Counted from the stretch's first letter, positions 1 to 7,063 are shown. The stretch is DNA of 9,071 nt from Halioxenophilus sp964342265 (GCA_964342265.1 CAYFFE010000132.1:1-9071), one strand, 5' to 3'. Made by a program: numbers and translations. The notes: generated by a model not told the origin, from the sequence alone.

Positions 1-1538
1 GCCAGAAGTTACTGGAAAAAGAACTGGAAGCCATTTACCAGGCCTCTAGAGTTTTATGCCGCCACCAAGAAATTGAAGTCACTCACAATGATATTTTGCA
101 ATTGCTCGCCAATGAATTAGGGCTAGAGCATGGCTTAATTGGTTTATGTGACGATCAACAACAGGAGCTGCGCATTAACGCCATTAATGTGTTAGATCCT
201 CAATTGCGCAAATCGGCCAATGGTGTGCGTTATCGCAGTGGCGAAGGTATTTTAGGTAAGGTGCTGGCCAGTGGTGAGAGTATTGTCTTGGGGCGAGTGG
301 ATAGCGCTCCCAATTTTTTACACAAGCTCGATATATACGATTACGACCTGCCCTTTATAGGTATTCCTATCAAGGGCGATGGTGGGGTTATGCTCGGTGT
401 TTTGGCCGTACAACCGGAATTCAAAGCACCGGAATTGTTATCCGACTTAACACGATTTTTGTCGACGCTGGCTAATTTGTTGGCTAAAAATATTCACGCC
501 GGCAGTTCGGTTCCCGCCAAAGAAATCAATGGGGCAGAAAAACGCGAGGATTCCCAGCGTAAAAATCGCGTTAAATACAGCTTCGATAATATGGTGGTGG
601 GCAGTTCCGACCCCATGCGCAAAATATTCGAACAAATTAAGCGAGTGGGTAAATGGGACAGTACTGTGTTAATCCGCGGTGAATCGGGTACCGGTAAGGA
701 ACTTATTGCCAGTTCGATACATTACAATTCGCCGAGAAGTAACAAGCCCTTCGTAAAACTAAACTGCGCTGCACTACCCGAGAACTTACTTGAATCGGAA
801 TTATTCGGCCACGAAAAAGGGGCGTTTACCGGGGCCATAAAGCAACGCCAGGGACGATTCGAGCAAGCCGATGGCGGCACCTTATTTTTGGACGAGATTG
901 GCGAGATTTCGCCCATGTTCCAAGCGAAACTCTTACGTGTTTTACAAGAAAATGAATTAGAGCGCGTCGGTGGTAACCAAACAATTAAAGTTAATGTGCG
1001 CATTGTTGCTGCAACCAACCGCAACTTAGAGAGCGATATCGAAGACGGTAAATTTAGGGAAGATTTGTATTACCGCTTGAATGTTATGCCGATTAATTTA
1101 CCACCATTGCGAGATCGATTAGAAGATGTGCCGGAGCTTGCGGAGTTTTTAGTGAGTAAAGTTGCCAAACAGCAAGGTCGAGAGTTGCGAATTACCGAAG
1201 GCGGTGTTCGAAAATTAATGGCCTATCATTGGCCAGGCAACGTGCGAGAGCTGGAAAACTGTTTGGAGCGTGCTGCCGTTATGTGCGAAGACAATTGCAT
1301 CGATTTGGATGTTATTTCGCTTAGCACTCAGGACGCCAGCAGTTTGGATGTGCCCACTCGATCGGTGGCACCTGCTGTTGACTTAAAAGATGAAAACCTG
1401 GATGAGCGCGAGCGAGTTACTGCCGCTTTGGAACAAGCCGGTTGGGTGCAAGCGAGAGCAGCGCGTCTGTTGGGTATGACCCCCCGACAAATAGCCTATC
1501 GTATACAAACGCTAAAGATTAACGTTCGTAAAATTTAG
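1..1538 (+). CDS. nifA: NifA, sigma-54-dependent nif transcriptional activator (5' end outside window)
   Basis: The frame is open from the left edge (codons from base 3), so the first residues and the start codon are missing; 511 residues are visible. A TTG at 96 lies inside the GAF domain and is not the start. The layout is an N-terminal GAF domain (about bases 40-490), a linker, a sigma-54 AAA+ domain (about 590-1310) and a Fis-type helix-turn-helix (about 1400-1535). The AAA+ domain has Walker A GESGTGKE (678-701), the sigma-54 contact loop GAFTGA (819-836) and Walker B LFLDEIGE (around 891). The HTH ends MTPRQIAYRIQTL, as in Azotobacter NifA from memory. NifA binds TGT-N10-ACA sites and opens sigma-54 promoters of nif genes; three such sites follow this gene. 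In gammaproteobacteria NifL usually controls NifA and is encoded just upstream; that part is not visible. Oddity: Cys-X3-Cys near the end of the AAA+ domain (codons 1284 and 1296). The family call is very secure. Confidence 0.97.
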   Translation, partial: QKLLEKELEAIYQASRVLCRHQEIEVTHNDILQLLANELGLEHGLIGLCDDQQQELRINAINVLDPQLRKSANGVRYRSGEGILGKVLASGESIVLGRVDSAPNFLHKLDIYDYDLPFIGIPIKGDGGVMLGVLAVQPEFKAPELLSDLTRFLSTLANLLAKNIHAGSSVPAKEINGAEKREDSQRKNRVKYSFDNMVVGSSDPMRKIFEQIKRVGKWDSTVLIRGESGTGKELIASSIHYNSPRSNKPFVKLNCAALPENLLESELFGHEKGAFTGAIKQRQGRFEQADGGTLFLDEIGEISPMFQAKLLRVLQENELERVGGNQTIKVNVRIVAATNRNLESDIEDGKFREDLYYRLNVMPINLPPLRDRLEDVPELAEFLVSKVAKQQGRELRITEGGVRKLMAYHWPGNVRELENCLERAAVMCEDNCIDLDVISLSTQDASSLDVPTRSVAPAVDLKDENLDERERVTAALEQAGWVQARAARLLGMTPRQIAYRIQTLKINVRKI

Positions 1539-1603
1539 TACTCGTTAATAATTTTCTGCTGTTCATGTGATTCTATTCGGCAACCGATTAGTTGCATTGA
1601 GTT

Positions 1604-1619
1604 TGTTTTTTATCAAACA
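1604..1619 (+). promoter_or_regulatory. NifA upstream activator site, copy 1 (TGT-N10-ACA)
   Basis: TGT at 1604-1606 and ACA at 1617-1619 are separated by exactly ten bases. The dyad extends to TGTTT/AAACA. It matches the established NifA operator consensus and lies between nifA and nifB, where such sites are expected. Confidence 0.65.
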
Positions 1620-1658
1620 TTTTATTAACAAACAGCTTGTATTTTTGTATTGAGTGGT

Positions 1659-1674
1659 TGTTGGTAAAGGAACA
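1659..1674 (+). promoter_or_regulatory. NifA upstream activator site, copy 2 (TGT-N10-ACA)
   Basis: TGT at 1659-1661 and ACA at 1672-1674 are separated by ten bases, with a dyad extended to TGTT/AACA. It lies 55 bases downstream of copy 1, about five helical turns, so both would face the same side of the DNA. Confidence 0.65.
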
Positions 1675-1691
1675 TTGTTTTGTCATCAAAA

Positions 1692-1707
1692 TGTGTTGAG
1701 TAATACA
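1692..1707 (+). promoter_or_regulatory. NifA upstream activator site, copy 3 (TGT-N10-ACA)
   Basis: TGT at 1692-1694 and ACA at 1705-1707 are separated by ten bases. It lies 33 bases after copy 2, about three helical turns. Only the outer triplets are symmetric, so it is the weakest dyad of the three. About 215 bases separate it from the -24 element of the nifB promoter, longer than usual. Confidence 0.55.
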
Positions 1708-1900
1708 AATACACAAAACCATTCCTTTGGTGGAGCTGGTTGAGGTCTACGTCGCGGCTCTACGCATTGTTCTATTTCGTCATCCACACTTCACAGTATT
1801 AGTTAATTCTCCCTCAATTCAAGCACTTAACAGGCTATCTAAGTACTTTTTTACAATGTTGGCCAACTCTCGTAGTGCCGTAGCAAAAAATTAAAATGGG

Positions 1901-1913
1901 TAAAAAATTGATT
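1901..1913 (+). promoter_or_regulatory. IHF-like binding site upstream of the nifB promoter
   Basis: The sequence TAAAAAATTGATT fits the reverse complement of the IHF consensus WATCAANNNNTTR. It lies between the NifA sites and the -24 element, where IHF usually bends DNA at nif promoters. It is only about 10 bases from the -24 box and the region is AT-rich, so a chance match is quite possible. Confidence 0.3.
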
Positions 1914-1921
1914 TTGGCGTC

Positions 1922-1937
1922 GGGCATAGACGTTGCA
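1922..1937 (+). promoter_or_regulatory. Sigma-54 (-24/-12) promoter of nifB
   Basis: The sequence GGGCATAGACGTTGCA has GG at 1923-1924 and GC at 1935-1936 with the required ten bases between. It keeps GGCA at the -24 side and TTGCA at the -12 side, a good match to TGGCAC-N5-TTGCA. Transcription would start near 1948, giving a leader of about 79 bases before nifB. No other GG-N10-GC match was found by eye in this gap. Confidence 0.7.
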
Positions 1938-2014
1938 GTACCTCTTTTACTAAAACCTGGGAGTGGCCCGAGATAGCTTTGTCGCTTCTGTAACTAAATT
2001 GTGATGTGGCAGGT

Positions 2015-2020
2015 AAGGAG
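2015..2020 (+). promoter_or_regulatory. nifB ribosome binding site
   Basis: AAGGAG lies six bases before the ATG at 2027. It decides the start: an in-frame GTG at 2006 would place this site inside the coding region and has no Shine-Dalgarno sequence of its own. Confidence 0.85.
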
Positions 2021-2026
2021 TTCATT

Positions 2027-3529
2027 ATGGATCTGAGTGTAATTAATGAGGAAGCTTCAGCAGAGTCGGCCGGTGGTTGTTCGACGAGTTCTTGCGGTAG
2101 CACCGACGATCAGATGTCTCATTTGTCTGAAGAAATCAAACAAAAAGTTTATAACCATCCGTGTTACTCAGAAGAGGCACACCACTATTTTGCCCGTATG
2201 CACGTAGCGGTGGCACCCGCTTGTAATATCCAGTGCCACTATTGTAATCGTAAATACGATTGTGCCAACGAATCCCGTCCGGGTGTTGTTTCGGAATTGT
2301 TGTCGCCCGAAGAAGCCGTTATGAAAACCAAAGCCGTCGCGGCAAATATTCCACAAATGACGGTTTTGGGTATTGCCGGCCCCGGCGATCCGCTGGCGAA
2401 TCCCGAGCGCACGTTCGATACTTTCCGTATGTTATCGGAGCAAGCGCCCGATATTAAATTGTGTGTGTCGACCAACGGATTGGCTCTGCCCGATGCCGTA
2501 GAGGAATTGGCAAAACATAACATCGATCACGTAACTATCACCATCAATACTGTCGATCCAAAAATTGGTGCGCAAATTTATCCGTGGATTTATTGGAATA
2601 ACCGTCGCATTCACGGTGAAAAAGGTGCAAAAATATTAATCGAGCAGCAACAAAAAGGCCTGGAAATGCTGGCCGAACGCGGTATTTTAGTAAAAGTTAA
2701 TTCCGTGATGATTCCCGGTGTAAACGACCAACATTTAAAAGAAGTGAGTCGCATTGTTAAATCAAAAGGGGCTTTCTTGCACAATGTTATGCCGTTAATC
2801 GCCGAAGCGGAACACGGTACTTTTTACGGTGTTATGGGCCAACGGGGTCCTAACCCAGAAGAGCTTCAGGACCTTCAAGACGAGTGCGCCGGCGATATGA
2901 ATATGATGCGTCATTGTCGTCAATGCCGAGCCGATGCGGTGGGATTGTTGGGCGAGGATCGAGGTGAGGAATTTACGCTCGATAAGATCGCCGAAATGGA
3001 TATCGATTACGATCAAGCCATGAAAGTTCGCGCGGTAGTTCATCAGGGTATAGAAGAAGAATTGGCCGAAAAGCAAGCTAAAAAAGCACGTTTGGCCGCA
3101 GCCGGCACCTCCAAACCTGAAGACAGTAAAGTTTATCGCCCGGTATTAATAGCGATAGCTACCAGTGGACAAGGGGTGATTAATCAGCATTTTGGTCACG
3201 CTACAGAATTTTTAATTTACGAAGCCTCTAGTAAAGGGGTGCGCTTTATTAGCCATCGTAAAGTAGATCAGTACTGTATCGGCGGTGATAGCTGTGGCGA
3301 AAAAGAAAGTGCGCTAGCCGGCAGCATTCGAGCGCTAGAAGGTTGTGAAATGGTGCTTTGTTCGAAAATTGGCTTTGAGCCTTGGGGCATGCTGGAAGAG
3401 GCAGGTATTCAGCCTAATGGCGAATACGCGATGGAGCCTATCGACGATGCCGTACGTGCGGCCTATCAGGAAATGATTGACACAGGATTGCTCGAAGAAG
3501 TGCAAGAGCAGGAAGCCGCTACGGCCTAA
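2027..3529 (+). CDS. nifB: NifB, radical SAM FeMo-co core (NifB-co) synthase
   Basis: NifB uses S-adenosylmethionine radical chemistry to fuse two [4Fe-4S] clusters, insert carbide and add sulfur, making NifB-co, the 8Fe core of FeMo-co. The 500-residue product is the full two-domain form. The radical SAM cluster motif is C66-X3-C70-X2-C73 (ACNIQCHYC). Cys46 in HPCYSE and the HCRQC motif (C297, C300) match residues known to hold the extra K-clusters. GIAGPGDPL (115-123) is the SAM-binding strand. Residues about 371-485 form a NifX/NafY-like cofactor-binding domain with the QHFGH motif. The N-terminus carries a small Cys/Ser/Gly-rich tail (residues 16-25), as I recall for Azotobacter-type NifB. 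The start at 2027 is set by AAGGAG. Expression is probably NifA/sigma-54 driven from 1922-1937. A large hairpin follows the stop codon. Confidence 0.98.
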   Translation: MDLSVINEEASAESAGGCSTSSCGSTDDQMSHLSEEIKQKVYNHPCYSEEAHHYFARMHVAVAPACNIQCHYCNRKYDCANESRPGVVSELLSPEEAVMKTKAVAANIPQMTVLGIAGPGDPLANPERTFDTFRMLSEQAPDIKLCVSTNGLALPDAVEELAKHNIDHVTITINTVDPKIGAQIYPWIYWNNRRIHGEKGAKILIEQQQKGLEMLAERGILVKVNSVMIPGVNDQHLKEVSRIVKSKGAFLHNVMPLIAEAEHGTFYGVMGQRGPNPEELQDLQDECAGDMNMMRHCRQCRADAVGLLGEDRGEEFTLDKIAEMDIDYDQAMKVRAVVHQGIEEELAEKQAKKARLAAAGTSKPEDSKVYRPVLIAIATSGQGVINQHFGHATEFLIYEASSKGVRFISHRKVDQYCIGGDSCGEKESALAGSIRALEGCEMVLCSKIGFEPWGMLEEAGIQPNGEYAMEPIDDAVRAAYQEMIDTGLLEEVQEQEAATA

Positions 3530-3531
3530 AT

Positions 3532-3573
3532 AACAATCCTCACTGTGTATTTTATCACGCAGTGAGGATTGTT
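3532..3573 (+). repeat. 14-bp perfect inverted repeat (hairpin) between nifB and fdxN
   Basis: AACAATCCTCACTG (3532-3545) and CAGTGAGGATTGTT (3560-3573) are exact reverse complements. The stem can extend three pairs inward, one a T-G wobble, leaving an 8-base loop. It begins two bases after the nifB stop. No run of T follows the right arm (only TTGTT inside it), so it is not a standard intrinsic terminator. It could be a partial terminator, an RNA processing site or a 3' stability element. No sigma-54 promoter was seen between it and fdxN, so some readthrough is expected. Confidence 0.85.
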
Positions 3574-3655
3574 CGCTACGGCGATAAAATCCATTTGGGG
3601 TGCAATTGTTTGATACGACAACCTCACCGAGTTGCTCACAAAAAGGAGTAGTTAA

Positions 3656-3940
3656 ATGTCCTTATCCATTGTTGATTCTTGTGTAAGTTGCCACGCATGT
3701 TCTGCCGTGTGCCCTAACGATGCCATTTATTTATCGGAAAAAGTCAATCATTTTGTTATAGACCCAAAAAAATGCACCGAATGCGAAGGTGATTATGCCG
3801 ATGCTCAATGTGCCAGTATTTGTCCGATTGAAGAAACTATTTTAGATGCGCAAGGCTCGCCTATCAATCCACTGGGTTCGCTGACCGGTATTCCTCCTGA
3901 GATGATGGACGAAGCTTTGCGAGAAATACAAGCACGTTGA
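3656..3940 (+). CDS. fdxN: 2[4Fe-4S] ferredoxin, FdxN type
   Basis: This 94-residue cytosolic ferredoxin carries two cluster-binding motifs. The first is C9-X2-C12-X2-C15-X3-C19-P, the classic pattern. The second is C40-X2-C43-X8-C52-X3-C56-P, with the longer insert found in nif-linked and Alvin-type ferredoxins. It lies directly after nifB. In A. vinelandii the ferredoxin encoded there, FdxN, is reported to support NifB-co synthesis by NifB, and I infer the same role. The ATG at 3656 has AAAAGGAG a few bases upstream. The gene is separated from nifB by a hairpin and about 80 bases, and its stop is nearly contiguous with the start of nifO, so fdxN-nifO-nifQ read as one unit. Confidence 0.92.
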   Translation: MSLSIVDSCVSCHACSAVCPNDAIYLSEKVNHFVIDPKKCTECEGDYADAQCASICPIEETILDAQGSPINPLGSLTGIPPEMMDEALREIQAR

Positions 3941-3942
3941 TT

Positions 3943-4371
3943 ATGATGAGTGCAGAAAACCGCATCGTTTTTTTTGGTAAACCCGCCTGTGTCAACAATC
4001 GCAAACAGCGAAAAATATTGAAAGAGGCGGGCGCGGATTTAATAGAAAGAGATTTACTAAGCTACCCCTGGTCGGAAAGTTTGTTGCGGCAATTTTTTCT
4101 GGATATTCCTAAAGATCAGTGGGTTAATCGTTCTGCACCAGAGATAAAGTCTGGTCGGTTAAACGTAGATGCTCTAAGCGAGCAGCAACTGTTGTGGACG
4201 ATGGTATTGAATCCAGGACTTATTCGCCGGCCATTAATTGCTTGGCAGGAGCAGCGTTGGGTGGGCTTTGATTGGTCTATTTTACAAGCCGAGTTGCCGA
4301 TTAACGCTCCCGATAATAGGCAATGGTTAAATGACGACTTGGAATCCTGTGCATTAGTGAGTAAAGGATGA
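3943..4371 (+). CDS. nifO: NifO, ArsC/Spx-like nitrogenase-associated protein
   Basis: The 142-residue product has a thioredoxin-like ArsC fold. Strand IVFFGKPACVNNRKQ places Cys16 at the catalytic position of arsenate reductases, and RRPLIAWQEQRWVGFD matches the ArsC RP(I/L) loop. It fits the nitrogenase-associated ArsC-like family; in A. vinelandii the gene between fdxN and nifQ is nifO, linked to diazotrophy in the presence of nitrate and to Mo use. Actual arsenate reduction is not implied. The start is uncertain: ATGs at 3943 and 3946 lie two and five bases after the fdxN stop, and a TTG at 3937 overlaps it. No clear Shine-Dalgarno is present, which suggests translational coupling to fdxN. 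It ends four bases before nifQ. Confidence 0.85.
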   Translation: MMSAENRIVFFGKPACVNNRKQRKILKEAGADLIERDLLSYPWSESLLRQFFLDIPKDQWVNRSAPEIKSGRLNVDALSEQQLLWTMVLNPGLIRRPLIAWQEQRWVGFDWSILQAELPINAPDNRQWLNDDLESCALVSKG

Positions 4372-4375
4372 TGCT

Positions 4376-4981
4376 ATGACTGCCGTACCTCAATACGCGA
4401 ATGCAACAATCAATGTCGATTGGAATTCTCTCGCTGGAAAACCAGTAGAGCCTTTGGCGTCGTTTAATGCGCGCATACTGCGATTAATTTACCAGGGCCA
4501 AAGAAACGGCGCTTCCTGTTTGCCTTATTTTTTAGGTTTGAGTGGTGAGTATCGAAGCCATTTTATTGGTTTTTTACGCACAAATAATCCCGACTATGTG
4601 TTTGAATTTGACTCGACACCTTGGGAAGATGTAAGACAAAATTTACAGGAGTTACGTATCGATGAGTGGCAGGAGGTGCGTAGCTTGTTGCTCATGCACC
4701 CCCGCCAGCACCCCAGCACTTTTTGGTTGGCTGATATCGTCGCAGCCGGGTGTTTGGGGGGCAATCATTTATGGCGCGACCTAGGCTTGCCGAATCGCCA
4801 ATTACTTAATGATTTACTGCACGCCAACTTTAGTGAATTGGCCAGTAAAAATACAAAAGATATGAAGTGGAAAAAGTTTTTCTACAAACAGTTGTGTGAG
4901 CAAGATGGCGGTTATGTTTGTAGGGCACCAACATGCGAACAATGCACCGCCTACGAAGACTGCTTTGGTCCAGAAGATTAG
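4376..4981 (+). CDS. nifQ: NifQ, molybdenum donor for FeMo-co synthesis
   Basis: NifQ carries a Mo-Fe-S cluster and delivers molybdenum to the NifEN/NifH machinery. The 201-residue product has the defining C-terminal motif C182-X4-C187-X2-C190-X5-C196, preceded by DMKWKKFFYKQLC. The middle of the protein (LADIVAAGCLGGNHLWRDLGL, residues about 119-138) is also typical of NifQ. ATG at 4376 follows AAAGGA (4363-4368) at a spacing of seven bases. That site overlaps the end of nifO, so the two genes are probably coupled. It is the last gene of the compact fdxN-nifO-nifQ block; an AT-rich 183-base gap follows. Confidence 0.95.
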   Translation: MTAVPQYANATINVDWNSLAGKPVEPLASFNARILRLIYQGQRNGASCLPYFLGLSGEYRSHFIGFLRTNNPDYVFEFDSTPWEDVRQNLQELRIDEWQEVRSLLLMHPRQHPSTFWLADIVAAGCLGGNHLWRDLGLPNRQLLNDLLHANFSELASKNTKDMKWKKFFYKQLCEQDGGYVCRAPTCEQCTAYEDCFGPED

Positions 4982-5164
4982 TTTTTTACAGTAAAATAGT
5001 TTTTGATTGGTGTAGTTTGTAATTGATGCAGCTTGTGGTTGATACAGAATTTTATTGATGCAGGTTGTAATTAATACAGAATGTTATTTGTAGTTGTCTG
5101 TAAAAGAGCGGCACTAACCTATTCGTCAGTTCGATTCTACAGTATAAATTATTAGGGGTAATCC
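4982..5164 (+). promoter_or_regulatory. AT-rich gap between nifQ and the SagB-type gene
   Basis: This 183-base gap starts with a small palindrome (TTTTAC-A-GTAAAA, 4984-4996) and then carries degenerate direct repeats (4999-5095). No TGT-N10-ACA site or GG-N10-GC promoter was found. A TATAAA at 5144-5149 could be a -10 element but lacks a good -35. The ribosome binding site AGGGG lies just before the ATG at 5165. Whether the following gene has its own promoter cannot be settled from the sequence. Confidence 0.5.
5023..5082 (+). repeat. Two imperfect 28-bp direct repeats, period 32
   Basis: Copy 1 is 5023-5050 and copy 2 is 5055-5082. They agree at 24 of 28 positions; both begin TTGATGCAG and end ATACAGAAT. 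Each copy itself looks like two halves of about 16 bases with the theme TTG-A-TTGATRCAG. Looser copies extend the array to roughly 4999-5095. Possible roles are an operator array or simple slippage-derived sequence. Confidence 0.7.
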
Positions 5165-6982
5165 ATGTCTTCCAACGGGGTAAACGAAGACAAAAAAAGG
5201 TTTGTCGAGGTGGCAAAAAAACAGCGAGAAGTTGAACAAAAAGACAAAAAAAATCAACAAACTGACCCGTCGAATTCTCCAGAATCCGTTTCTCGAGTTA
5301 ATTCCATAACCAATTATCATCAGTTAACTAAGCATCGTTTACAGGCCTATGCGCGGGGGCCAGAAACCCTAGATTGGGACAATCAACCTAATCCGTTTCG
5401 CTACTTCAATAATAGCCCCCTGATTCCGTTAAGTTTAACGCTCGATAATGAATCCTGTAACTATTCCGATCTTATTGACTCCCCGTTAAGCATCGCTTCG
5501 CCTCAACCTATAAATTATCAAAGCTTATCCACTTTTTTTCGTACCAGTTTTGGTTTAACTGCCTGGAAAGAGTACGGTCCCGACAAATGGTCGTTACGGG
5601 TAAATCCCTCCAGTGGTAATTTGCATCCCACCGAAGTGTATTGTCTGTTGGATACGGATCACTTAGTGGCTGATCAAAAGCTTTCCGGGCTTTTTCACTA
5701 TCAAGCTTTCGAGCATGCGCTAGAGGCGCGAGCCACGGGTAATCAGCCAGGGCAATTACCCGATGGTTTTTTATTAATCTTTTCTTCGGTGCTTTGGCGT
5801 GAAAGCTGGAAATACGGCGAGCGGGCTTACCGATACTGTCAGTTGGATATGGGCCATGCGCTCAGTTGCGCAAGCTTTGCGGCGCGAGCATTGGGTTGGC
5901 GAGCCTATTGGTTACCGCACATTACCGGCGAGGAAATGAGTCGCGCGCTGGGCTTAAATAACCCCGAATTTCAACGTCTAAGAGCGGAAGAGGGCGAATT
6001 GGCGGAAGCTTGTGTGTTTGTTTCTCGCACTGCCATCGATTGTCGGGATTACGACAATAATGCGCATTTGTCCCACCGTATTGCTAAAACCTTGTCGCAG
6101 ATTAATCACTGGATGGGTGAACCCAATGAGCTGGGCGAGAAAACTTTTTATCGTTGGCCCGAGGTGGATAAAGTGGCCAACGCTTGTGATTCCGGAATTT
6201 TACCTCGCTCGTACTTTAATGCTGTAACACCTATTCAATCACTGGCTACCACCTCTATTTTTTCGAAAGATGAGGCCGATAATCAACTTGGGCTGAACTC
6301 GTTTAATCAAGTCGTTCTGCACCGGCGCAGTGCTCAGCGTTTTACCAAGCAAACGCTGAGTTTATGCCAATTTAAGCGCATTGTGGCGCAGTTAATTAAT
6401 GCCCAACAACCGCTGCTAGGAGGTCAATCTGGGCCCTTGAGTCAACTAAGCTTTGTGTTTCTTATTCACGACGTAGAAGGTCTGCTGGAAGGGTTGTATG
6501 TTTTGCCATCGGCTGCGACACAACTGGACGAATTACAACATTCAATGGACCGCTGGCCCAACTGGCAGTCGGCCGTTAGTTGGACAATTGATGGTGTTGA
6601 TTATTCGCTGTATCAACTCAAAGTGGCTAATTTTCGCAAAGTAGCCGGAGGCTTATGTTGTCACCAAGCTATTGCCGTGGATTGTAATTTTACGGTCGGC
6701 TACTTGGCACGATTTGAGCAACCCATGATTCAAACAGATGGTGCTTTGTACCGAAGTTTATTTTGGCAAGCCGGCAGTCTTGCCCAACAAATTTATTTGG
6801 CAGCAACCTTCGAAGGCATAGCGGCAACGGGTATTGGATGTTTTTTTGATGACGCTTGGCACGAGATGTTGGGCATCACGGATCAGCAATTTCAGTTCGT
6901 TTATCAAATGGCCGTAGGTCATCCCATTGTCGATCAGCGAATTGCCAATTACTCAGGCTACCATCATTTAAAAGGCCGATAG
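5165..6982 (+). CDS. SagB/ThcOx-type double-domain nitroreductase
   Basis: The 605-residue protein has two nitroreductase (FMN oxidoreductase) domains of SagB type. The first spans about residues 50-310, with NYHQLTKHR, the flavin-binding strand RVNPSSGNLHPTEVY (145-159) and YRYCQLDMGHALS (222-234). The second spans about 384-590, with HRRSAQRF (386-393), LYVLPSAA (444-451), the helix SLFWQAGSLAQQIYLAA (531-547) and TGIGCFFDD (555-563). Residues 1-45 are a Lys/Glu/Gln-rich tail likely to be disordered or coiled. No signal peptide or membrane segment is seen. SagB enzymes oxidise azolines in peptide natural products, but no precursor peptide, cyclodehydratase or YcaO gene is visible here. The function in this cluster is therefore unknown; a redox role in nitrogen fixation is only inference from location. 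ATG 5165 follows AGGGG at good spacing. Confidence 0.85.
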   Translation: MSSNGVNEDKKRFVEVAKKQREVEQKDKKNQQTDPSNSPESVSRVNSITNYHQLTKHRLQAYARGPETLDWDNQPNPFRYFNNSPLIPLSLTLDNESCNYSDLIDSPLSIASPQPINYQSLSTFFRTSFGLTAWKEYGPDKWSLRVNPSSGNLHPTEVYCLLDTDHLVADQKLSGLFHYQAFEHALEARATGNQPGQLPDGFLLIFSSVLWRESWKYGERAYRYCQLDMGHALSCASFAARALGWRAYWLPHITGEEMSRALGLNNPEFQRLRAEEGELAEACVFVSRTAIDCRDYDNNAHLSHRIAKTLSQINHWMGEPNELGEKTFYRWPEVDKVANACDSGILPRSYFNAVTPIQSLATTSIFSKDEADNQLGLNSFNQVVLHRRSAQRFTKQTLSLCQFKRIVAQLINAQQPLLGGQSGPLSQLSFVFLIHDVEGLLEGLYVLPSAATQLDELQHSMDRWPNWQSAVSWTIDGVDYSLYQLKVANFRKVAGGLCCHQAIAVDCNFTVGYLARFEQPMIQTDGALYRSLFWQAGSLAQQIYLAATFEGIAATGIGCFFDDAWHEMLGITDQQFQFVYQMAVGHPIVDQRIANYSGYHHLKGR

Positions 6983-7024
6983 TACTTTTTGATGAGTTTA
7001 TTCAATTCACGGATTTAGACATTA

Positions 7025-7043
7025 GCTAACGGATTTGGTTAGC
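7025..7043 (+). repeat. Short inverted repeat before the rhodanese gene
   Basis: GCTAAC (7025-7030) and GTTAGC (7038-7043) are exact reverse complements around a 7-base loop, 21 bases before the ATG at 7064. No T-run follows. It could be a weak leader hairpin or an operator; no promoter was identified near it. Confidence 0.4.
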
Positions 7044-7063
7044 GAACAACAGCGAGGTTTTCT

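Larger units (their letters stand above)
1539..2026 (+). promoter_or_regulatory. nifA-nifB intergenic regulatory region
   Basis: This 488-base AT-rich gap holds no convincing gene. It carries three NifA-type upstream sites (1604-1707), an IHF-like match (1901-1913), a sigma-54 promoter match (1922-1937) and the nifB ribosome binding site (2015-2020). A short inverted repeat, GCAAC (1580-1584) and GTTGC (1591-1595), lies 40 bases after nifA. A T-run follows it only about ten bases later, so it is a weak candidate for the nifA terminator. I see nothing recognisable between about 1710 and 1900 or in the roughly 79-base leader. Confidence 0.8.

Noticed and set aside
1966..1981. TGGCCCG...GCTTTG in the nifB leader as an alternative sigma-54 promoter.
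   Set aside because: GG and GC are separated by nine bases, not ten, and the TTGC motif is missing; the match at 1922-1937 is better.
2006..2026. GTG at 2006 as an upstream start for nifB.
   Set aside because: It has no Shine-Dalgarno sequence, and it would bury the good AAGGAG site that serves ATG 2027.
5111..5126. GGCAC followed by TTCG, a possible sigma-54 promoter for the SagB-type gene.
   Set aside because: The -12 GC is absent and the spacing is wrong; GG-N10 ends in TT.
5125..5142. A TTCGATTC stretch resembling a tRNA T-loop (GTTCGATTC).
   Set aside because: The flanking bases do not form a 5-bp T-stem, and no acceptor, D or anticodon arm can be found upstream, so it is a chance match and not a tRNA or a clear tRNA-derived attachment site.
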